From positions 930,001 to 994,000 of the forward strand of contig NC_050720.1 of NCBI RefSeq assembly GCF_013402915.1: a stretch of DNA of 64,000 nucleotides, in the 5' to 3' direction. Positions 58,057-64,000 of the stretch are shown here, piece by piece (position 1 is the stretch's first letter; every line of letters starts with the position of its first letter). The stretch comes from Zygotorulaspora mrakii (Eukaryota > Ascomycota > Saccharomycetes > Saccharomycetales > Saccharomycetaceae). Position numbers and translations under genes: made by a program. Under the pieces are notes generated by a model, which was given only the letters and a program-made list of their open reading frames with translations, was not told where the DNA came from and searched no databases.

Positions 58057-59610
58057 ATGGGAAGTACATATAATGAAGTTTCTCCATTGGCCTTGGGAAA
58101 ATCAAGAAATCAAAGACGCAGTAAAGATCAAAAGACAAGAGATGATGATAGTTCCTACGTGCCAGCACCTCCACCAGAGTCACCACCGCTACGAGTGGAG
58201 CCACCTGGATTTAATACAGCTTCAATAATGGGTGGGTCAGATCCACTTCAAACAGCGCCAACTAAAAGAAACCGTAATGGAATCAACAATGCCACCAGTT
58301 TTATGGCATCAGTTCCCGCTTTTAGCTTACCAAATGCACAACTTCAAAGAAGTTTACCGATACCTAGCGCTTCTGGTACCATTTTGGAGCCACAGGCAGG
58401 AAAGTCGATGAATATATATGGGGGTGCCGGACCCCTCATGAGTTCAACAAAGGCTGCAAACAATAAGTTTCAAGTACCACTCGACTCTTCGGTTGAAACG
58501 AGGGAAAATTTTGGGCTGGCCCGTGTTCAAGAAGCTCATTTGATCAAAGGTAACAATAAGAAACGCAAAATGAGTAATAATATGAAGTCTTCCAAGCAAT
58601 TGAAGGAAGATGCTTCAGCAAGTTCCATAGAGGAGCAAGAAAGAAGAAAAAAAAGAGCAGAAAAGTTCAGGACTTCAAGAGATAACAGCAACAACTATAA
58701 TTTTGACAATGATGAGAATTTTGCTAATTTGAATGCTATTAGTACGAAATCACATAAATTTGATAAGAATAATCGTATTATTGGACTTTGTCAGGATCTA
58801 GAAAAATCTTACTTAAGATTAACCTCTGAGCCAAATCCTAATCTTGTAAGACCTTTGACAGTGCTGAAAAAGACATATGCGCTGCTCATGAACAAGCACA
58901 AAAAGAAGAAGGCAAGCTATCAGTATTTATGTGATCAATTCAAATCAATGAGACAAGACCTCAGGGTTCAAATGATTGAAAATCAGTTCACTGTAAAAGT
59001 TTATGAATCCCACGCCAGAATTGCACTAGAAAATGGCGATATTGGCGAATTCAATCAGTGCCAAAGCCGGCTGATCGTATTGTTTGAATTATCCAGTATC
59101 AAAGCATCTTTTCTTGAAGAGTTTACAAGCTATAGAATTCTTTATTATACGCTAACCGAAGACAATGGTAACATAAACATGCTGAGACTAGAACTTATAA
59201 AGAAAAATCCAGCTGTTTTCAGTAATCGAATGGTAAAAACAGCTTTTGATTTAGCGCATGCAAGATTGATGGGTGACTATCATAATTTCATGAAAATATA
59301 TGTTTCGTTGGAAACTCTAGGTAAAAAGCTAGTCGATGCATTCATTGAAAAGGAATATTTAAGATCCTTAGTAACCATTTGTAAAAGTTACAATCAAATC
59401 AATTTGGACTTCCTTGTGAGTGAATTAAAATTCGAAGACAAAGAAGCATTAATAGAGTGGTTTCGAAAAAGAGAACTGAACAAATTCCTCCATATAAAAA
59501 ATCAGGGTGAGGAGAATGAATATCAACTCCTGGATACGAAGGCCTGCAGGCACGCTATTGTACGACAGTATTCCGGCTCCAAAGCAATCGATATCAGAGG
59601 TCAGCAATAG
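58057..59610 (+). CDS. THP3: Thp3, SAC3/GANP-domain protein
   Basis: The protein has 517 residues. Thp3 binds Csn12 in a complex linked to transcription elongation and mRNA splicing. The N-terminal 230 residues are low complexity, Pro-rich then Asn/Lys-rich with a basic helix (about 180-210). The SAC3/GANP domain begins near 245 (IIGLCQDLEKSYLRLTSEPNP) and continues through LRVQMIENQFTVKVYESHARIAL and GEFNQCQ, the core signature of the family. It ends with a PCI-like winged helix. S. cerevisiae Thp3 has 470 residues and is next to MCM16 on chromosome XVI. Confidence 0.88.
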   Translation: MGSTYNEVSPLALGKSRNQRRSKDQKTRDDDSSYVPAPPPESPPLRVEPPGFNTASIMGGSDPLQTAPTKRNRNGINNATSFMASVPAFSLPNAQLQRSLPIPSASGTILEPQAGKSMNIYGGAGPLMSSTKAANNKFQVPLDSSVETRENFGLARVQEAHLIKGNNKKRKMSNNMKSSKQLKEDASASSIEEQERRKKRAEKFRTSRDNSNNYNFDNDENFANLNAISTKSHKFDKNNRIIGLCQDLEKSYLRLTSEPNPNLVRPLTVLKKTYALLMNKHKKKKASYQYLCDQFKSMRQDLRVQMIENQFTVKVYESHARIALENGDIGEFNQCQSRLIVLFELSSIKASFLEEFTSYRILYYTLTEDNGNINMLRLELIKKNPAVFSNRMVKTAFDLAHARLMGDYHNFMKIYVSLETLGKKLVDAFIEKEYLRSLVTICKSYNQINLDFLVSELKFEDKEALIEWFRKRELNKFLHIKNQGEENEYQLLDTKACRHAIVRQYSGSKAIDIRGQQ

Positions 59611-59690
59611 TTTCCCTATAAGTACTTTGATGTCTATAAATGTTTAATTAAAGCATATATGTGAAATTTCTTCTTAACTAACCCTTGTCC

Positions 59691-60428
59691 TTAGTCCCAG
59701 GATGGCGCCAATCCAAGCAGAGAAAAATTAAGCTTACTATCCTCGTCAGCATTTTCCATATACCACTGAACTCTATCTATAACGGATTGTTGACCAATGA
59801 GGTCGGTAGCTGGATCTGTTCTTGAACTTATTAGATGGGCACCATCTGCTCTCCTTCCGTCTAATTCATAAACTTCTCCTTCCTTTCGAACAAATGTGAT
59901 AAAATGAAGGTTGACATCATCCACCGCATCTGGAGCAACTGTTTGACCCAAACTGAATTTATCTGAGTGCTTTTCGCTGAGTTTTACGACAAAATCATCC
60001 GTCAAAGAATCGCAATACTTATTGTCTTCCCTTGGTTCCGCTTTTAAAAACTCCAGAAGTTTTGACTGTTTACTTAATAGATCCGCATTATTGCATAGCG
60101 AGTGCAACAAACCGTAAAGTCCACAAGCATTTCTTATGGTTTGTTTAAACCAAACCGGTTGGTCATTTGTTGTCGCCTCACCGCGATTATCTTCGCTGTC
60201 ACCTTTGTTAGCAGGTGTTTTATTCTTGGAGTCCTCGAAAAATGCATTCAACGGGAAAAGAAGTATCAGAGCTTTGACGGGCCTGGGAACAAACCCAAGA
60301 AGATCGCGGTCTGTCAATGAATATACATCAATGAAGGAATAGTTTTCATTCAGTCCTAAATCATGGGCAAACTCCGTGAAAATATCTGGATTTGATTCTA
60401 ATGGGACAACCGAGCGTTCGCTGCTCAT
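59691..60428 (-). CDS. YUH1: Yuh1, ubiquitin C-terminal hydrolase
   Basis: The protein has 245 residues (236 in S. cerevisiae). Yuh1 cleaves small adducts from ubiquitin and matures the ubiquitin-like Rub1. It is a peptidase C12 enzyme. Gln 96 and the catalytic Cys 102 lie in WFKQTIRNACGLYG, the His in VNLHFITF (about 175) and the Asp in YELDGR (about 190). The start at 60428 gives MSSERSVVPLESN, matching the S. cerevisiae start; the longer frame begins at a TTG. Confidence 0.95.
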   Translation of the reverse strand: MSSERSVVPLESNPDIFTEFAHDLGLNENYSFIDVYSLTDRDLLGFVPRPVKALILLFPLNAFFEDSKNKTPANKGDSEDNRGEATTNDQPVWFKQTIRNACGLYGLLHSLCNNADLLSKQSKLLEFLKAEPREDNKYCDSLTDDFVVKLSEKHSDKFSLGQTVAPDAVDDVNLHFITFVRKEGEVYELDGRRADGAHLISSRTDPATDLIGQQSVIDRVQWYMENADEDSKLNFSLLGLAPSWD

Positions 60429-60844
60429 TCCGATTTGATATATGTTCAATTTAGCTGAGTTTCCGTTCGCGTTTTAGGTTATAGGTAGATGTAATGATTA
60501 TTTTTTTTTTTTGAATTATCATACAAAAAAGGGTAAATGAAAACACCGAGAGTAAAGCAAGTATACTGATTTACCGCACAATTCTTTCAAAGCAAGGCCA
60601 CAATAATATCACTTTCTATAACTAGAACCAGTGACTATTTCAAGATTTAGTTGCTGTGTTTTGCAGATAAGTCTGATACTTCTTATTATTTATGCAAGCG
60701 AGACGGTGATGTTTTGGCTTTCGATTTTTTCGAAGGTTTTAAAAAGTTTCGCTAGGTCAAGAATGTAGTCATTTCATGAAAATTTAGAGTGTAGAATAAT
60801 CAATAATGATTCTATTATATACTGTTTTTGGTTTGAATAACCGA
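60429..60844. other. YUH1 promoter region and reductase 3' flank
   Basis: About 415 bases with a run of 13 T's near 60499-60512. The orthologs of YJR097W and YJR098C, which lie between these genes in S. cerevisiae, are absent here. No other feature was recognised. Confidence 0.45.
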
Positions 60845-61705
60845 TCATGGTGCATCAGTGCACTCCCAGTCTGTAGGTTGATAATCTTCCGGGTGTTCAA
60901 TGGCCTCCATTTGCTGAGGACTTAGCTCAAAATTGTACACATCTATGTTACCAGGTAGCCTATCTGGGTTTTTTGTCTTGGGCAGTGGTAGATATCCTTT
61001 TTGTAATGACCATCTAATTAGAATCTGTCCCGTATTGCGGCCAACTTCATGAGCCACTTTGACCAGTTCAGGGTCTTTTAACTTATATCCATGAGTCAAA
61101 GGAGCATAATCTTCGACTATAATGCCCTTGCTCTGACACCACGTTGCCAATTCTTCTCTCATACACCAAGGTGAGATTTCAATTTGATTGACGACAGGTT
61201 TGTATACCAAGTCTTTCCAGGATAGAAGTTCTTCAATATGATGTTTACCGTAATTGGAAACACCTATGGATTTCACCGAACGCATTTCAACAGCTTCTTG
61301 CATTGCTTTGTAGGTTTCCAGTCTTTTTTGAGGGCCACTCAATGGTGAATGAATCAGTAGCAGATCAATGTAACCTATTTTTTTGATTTTGTCCAGACAC
61401 TCAGCGATCCCTTTTTTGGCTTGTGTGTAACCATTCTGAGAGTTCCAAAGTTTGGTAGTATAGAAGACGTCTTCTCGCTTGTTATTGACAGGATCTTCTT
61501 TCAGCCATCTGTAAATCCCTTCACCAACCTCCATCTCATTTCCATAAAGCACTGCTGTATCGAAGTGGCGATAGCCACATTTTAAAGCTTGATAGACAAT
61601 ACTTGCTGTAGAATTACGTGGTATATCATACGTACCCAAGGCTAGGCTTGGCACTTTGACTCCATTTGAAAATTTATAGTATCTTGGAACTGACGACATC
61701 TTCAT
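60845..61705 (-). CDS. Aldo-keto reductase, YJR096W-like
   Basis: The protein has 286 residues from the first ATG or 284 from the second (61699). The S. cerevisiae ortholog YJR096W is an NADPH-dependent reductase active on xylose and arabinose. The AKR tetrad is visible: Asp 49 and Tyr 54 in FDTAVLYGNE, Lys in TTKLWNSQNG (about 90) and His in LLLIHSPL (about 122). The C-terminus DWECTDAP is identical in kind to the S. cerevisiae protein. It is downstream of SFC1 on the same strand. Confidence 0.93.
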   Translation of the reverse strand: MKMSSVPRYYKFSNGVKVPSLALGTYDIPRNSTASIVYQALKCGYRHFDTAVLYGNEMEVGEGIYRWLKEDPVNNKREDVFYTTKLWNSQNGYTQAKKGIAECLDKIKKIGYIDLLLIHSPLSGPQKRLETYKAMQEAVEMRSVKSIGVSNYGKHHIEELLSWKDLVYKPVVNQIEISPWCMREELATWCQSKGIIVEDYAPLTHGYKLKDPELVKVAHEVGRNTGQILIRWSLQKGYLPLPKTKNPDRLPGNIDVYNFELSPQQMEAIEHPEDYQPTDWECTDAP

Positions 61706-62404
61706 ATAAATTGTGTGTAATCATTTATCATTTGATAAGCGCGCTTTAGAAAATAAGATTCTCGTTCCCTTTATATATCCTAATTTTTGAATACCATCCC
61801 ATCGCACATTTTCGTTTGCTATTAAAAAAACTCCGAAGAAAAACTTACACTCAATTCTGGAAAAGGAAAATGGAAAGGCCACAAGAATTCAAATTGACCA
61901 ACGACTGGACCCATTCCTGAATCCAGCAATGGTTATTCTCTCCCAAGACACACGTTTTCAGCTACTTTGGCTATGCAGTTCGGTAATCCTCCTTAATTCT
62001 TCGTTACCGAAGGATTGAAAGGTTTAAATGTAGCCTTAGTCGAAATACTTAAGGCTTTATCAACCGTGCTATGCTGATTCCCAGTAAAAACAGATTGAAA
62101 GGTTAATAGGGCTATCTAGAACAGATGTATTGGATTCTTAGTTCTGCGTGCATGTTCCTTTACCTGTAATTGCCAACGCAGACAGGAAAATGTATTCTGT
62201 AATGGATCAATGGCCATCCTTCGAACGAATCAAAGGAACATTTACAAGTGACGAATGAATAATGACTTTTCGTATTGAGATTATACATTTGAAGATACAG
62301 TTTCTAGTGAAAAAAGGAAGAGACGAGAGAGAAAGTAAAAGGAAATGCTAATAGGAATAAAGAAAATGAGGCAAGCTAAGAGATACGCTCTGTGCCGGTA
62401 TTTT
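61706..62404. promoter_or_regulatory. Reductase promoter region and SFC1 3' flank
   Basis: About 700 bases. A TATATA element near 61773 lies about 70 bases upstream of the reductase gene. No gene was recognised. Confidence 0.45.
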
Positions 62405-63358
62405 CTATTTCAATGGTTTCGGTGGGTCCTTTGGGGTGAAAACACCCAAATCTTCCAGCTGTCTTCTTACAAACTCGTATACTGTGAAAGTAACGGCCTG
62501 TCCCGGCGCCACTCTCATGACTCTTGGTGTAATGCCCTTATAGAGTGCTCTAAAACCCTCTTCTTTGACCAATTGAGCTCCAATAGAAGCAATTCTCTTC
62601 CAACCAGAATCGGTCGAGGCAGATTTATCCTTTTGTAGTCTCGTCTTAATGGTGTCCAGGGGAGCATTAGAAAATGGTCCGATTGCACCAGATATTAAGC
62701 CAATACAGGAAGTCTCCCAAGAAGGCAGTACATCAGTTTTATGATAATCTTGCAAGAATTCTTTTAATTTGGAGTATATCGTGAAATTAGCACCTTGATT
62801 TGTTGCTTGCCTTGCTGCGGTCAATGAAACGCCTCGATACAATGCACTGATACCTTCTTCTTTGACGATTGTGTAGCAGGCATGAACTGCATTGCGATAT
62901 TTTGGGCCCATTCCAGGCTCTGCTGGACTTAAATGTTGTGCTTGCAATCTAATCTTTACGACCTCCATTGGATTCACAACCAAAACGGCCTCCGAAATAC
63001 CTGCACCCACACCTGCAATAAAAGTATTACCTGTTGAAACTGTTCCTGTTTGTTTGTCAGCCAGCAAAGTCCTGTAAAACTCATAAGTTGAGAATCTTAT
63101 GGCCATTTTCGGAATTATACCAATCACGACAGCTCCCAGTCCCTTGTATAGGGCAAGAAAACCTTCTTCAGAATATATGTTCTTACCAGTTTTGATAAAT
63201 CCAGGTGGTCTGGTACCTGAGTCTGCCACTCTCCTGTAAATTTGCATCCTCACCTTAATGGTATCCAACGGATGGCAGCACAGGGCCTCGAAAAGACCTG
63301 CTGTTCCACCCGCTAAAAGGTTCACAACTGGATGGGAGGCTTTCTTCTTTTGGGACAT
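62405..63358 (-). CDS. SFC1: Sfc1, mitochondrial succinate-fumarate carrier
   Basis: The protein has 317 residues (322 in S. cerevisiae). Sfc1 exchanges cytosolic succinate for mitochondrial fumarate and is needed for growth on acetate and ethanol. Three mitochondrial carrier repeats are present, each with the PX(D/E)XX(K/R) signature: PLDTIKVRM (about 30), PMEVVKIRL (about 130) and PLDTIKTRL (about 232). The conserved CCHPLD start block is typical of this carrier. A CSRE lies upstream. The start MSQKKKASHP is the first ATG. Confidence 0.95.
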   Translation of the reverse strand: MSQKKKASHPVVNLLAGGTAGLFEALCCHPLDTIKVRMQIYRRVADSGTRPPGFIKTGKNIYSEEGFLALYKGLGAVVIGIIPKMAIRFSTYEFYRTLLADKQTGTVSTGNTFIAGVGAGISEAVLVVNPMEVVKIRLQAQHLSPAEPGMGPKYRNAVHACYTIVKEEGISALYRGVSLTAARQATNQGANFTIYSKLKEFLQDYHKTDVLPSWETSCIGLISGAIGPFSNAPLDTIKTRLQKDKSASTDSGWKRIASIGAQLVKEEGFRALYKGITPRVMRVAPGQAVTFTVYEFVRRQLEDLGVFTPKDPPKPLK

Positions 63359-64000
63359 GTTCTTCCGTACTTAATCAATCGATAGCTCAAAGTCAATTTA
63401 ATTCGTAATGAAACTATTTGAAATCGACCATATGAATTAAAGCACTAATATATATAGATATATATATTCGATTATAACGTACAACTGACGAAAATACGTT
63501 ATTATATTATTTGTTCCATTCATGCTTGCTGTCTTTATACCGCCGATTTCCACTATACCCGGAGTTCACCATATAAACCGAATAAAGCAAGGTAAAAGCC
63601 CTTAATGCACGAGTTGGGTGATTTGTATAGCAACACGGTGCGGTTAAAAGGTCATTAACAAAATGTACATCATACAATTTTCAAAAAAAATTACTGAATG
63701 AAAACGCTCGCAATTATGGAAGAGTGTCACATTGTTTCAACCATTGAATTATTATGGGGATTCGGGGCCGCGGGGGAACATGAGGAATTCTGTCACTTGT
63801 ATACTGACATCTAAATCTTTTTTTTTGGAATTTGTCCGAGGTGACTGAAATCTCCATTCAACCGAGACGTTCATCATGACAATCACAACAATGCTATAAT
63901 CCGGAGCACGAATCGCTCATATCACATGTATGTCTAAGTTTCAATACTCCTAAGTTACTGAGTTCACTCGAGTTCAGTTTTGAGTTTCAATGATTGATTT
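63359..64000. promoter_or_regulatory. SFC1 promoter region (to window end)
   Basis: About 640 bases, cut by the window edge. TATATATAGATATATATA occurs at about 63449-63468. A CSRE is listed separately. No gene was recognised. Confidence 0.5.
63853..63864 (+). promoter_or_regulatory. Carbon-source responsive element (CSRE) upstream of SFC1
   Basis: TCCATTCAACCG matches the Cat8/Sip4 consensus YCCRTYNRNCCG at all positions, about 495 bases upstream of SFC1. SFC1/ACR1 in S. cerevisiae is a known Cat8-dependent gene of the gluconeogenic programme. Confidence 0.65.

Overview
This is a stretch of nuclear chromosome from a budding yeast of the family Saccharomycetaceae. Almost every gene is recognisable as an ortholog of a Saccharomyces cerevisiae gene. 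Genes are compact and mostly intronless, and SEC17 has the yeast-type GTATGT...TACTAAC intron. The gene order suggests a lineage that did not pass through the yeast whole-genome duplication. Genes that in S. cerevisiae are split between chromosomes II and X (and XVI for MCM16/THP3) are interleaved here in a single series. The Zygosaccharomyces/Torulaspora/Zygotorulaspora group is my best guess, but the sequence alone does not fix the genus.

Layout. 1-3 kb: two convergent PIR cell-wall genes (HSP150-like and CIS3-like) sharing a 157-bp perfectly identical inverted segment. 3.6-14.4 kb, all minus strand: FAR1 (pheromone arrest), SSY5 (amino-acid-sensing protease), FBP26 and VPS35 (retromer). 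15-18 kb: CCP1 and INO1, convergent across an AT microsatellite. 18.7-25 kb: CPA2, spliced SEC17 and MOH1. 25.5-38.4 kb: YMR1, PXP2, NNF1, EDE1, a VanZ-like membrane-protein gene, RSM7, PSY4 and COR1. 39.8-45 kb: an ECM13-family gene, a CPS1-type carboxypeptidase and FUI1. 46-54 kb: PRE7, ERD2, a secreted thioredoxin-fold protein not obviously present in S. cerevisiae, a YBL039W-B-like microprotein, SOD1, URA7/8 and MCM16. 53.5-63.4 kb: VPS25, RSM26, an intron-containing tRNA-Leu(UAG), AIM25, THP3, YUH1, a YJR096W-type aldo-keto reductase and SFC1.

The genes are housekeeping genes of diverse pathways rather than one operon-like system. Regulatory sites fit the neighbouring genes: a Ste12-type element upstream of FAR1, a Rpn4 PACE element upstream of PRE7, a Cat8/Sip4 CSRE upstream of SFC1, a Hap site and three 11-bp-spaced CACGTG boxes upstream of COR1, and Reb1-type sites upstream of SOD1.

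The most interesting signal is at 33727-34165. The VanZ-like protein is encoded in two frames. The only short overlap between them carries an in-frame CTT-AGG-C heptamer, the known Ty1/ABP140 +1 ribosomal frameshift site. The shift joins the frames into a complete 145-residue VanZ-type protein. The same window carries the gene for tRNA-Leu(UAG), the tRNA known to slip at that heptamer. I saw no intact transposon, rRNA, CRISPR array or centromere.
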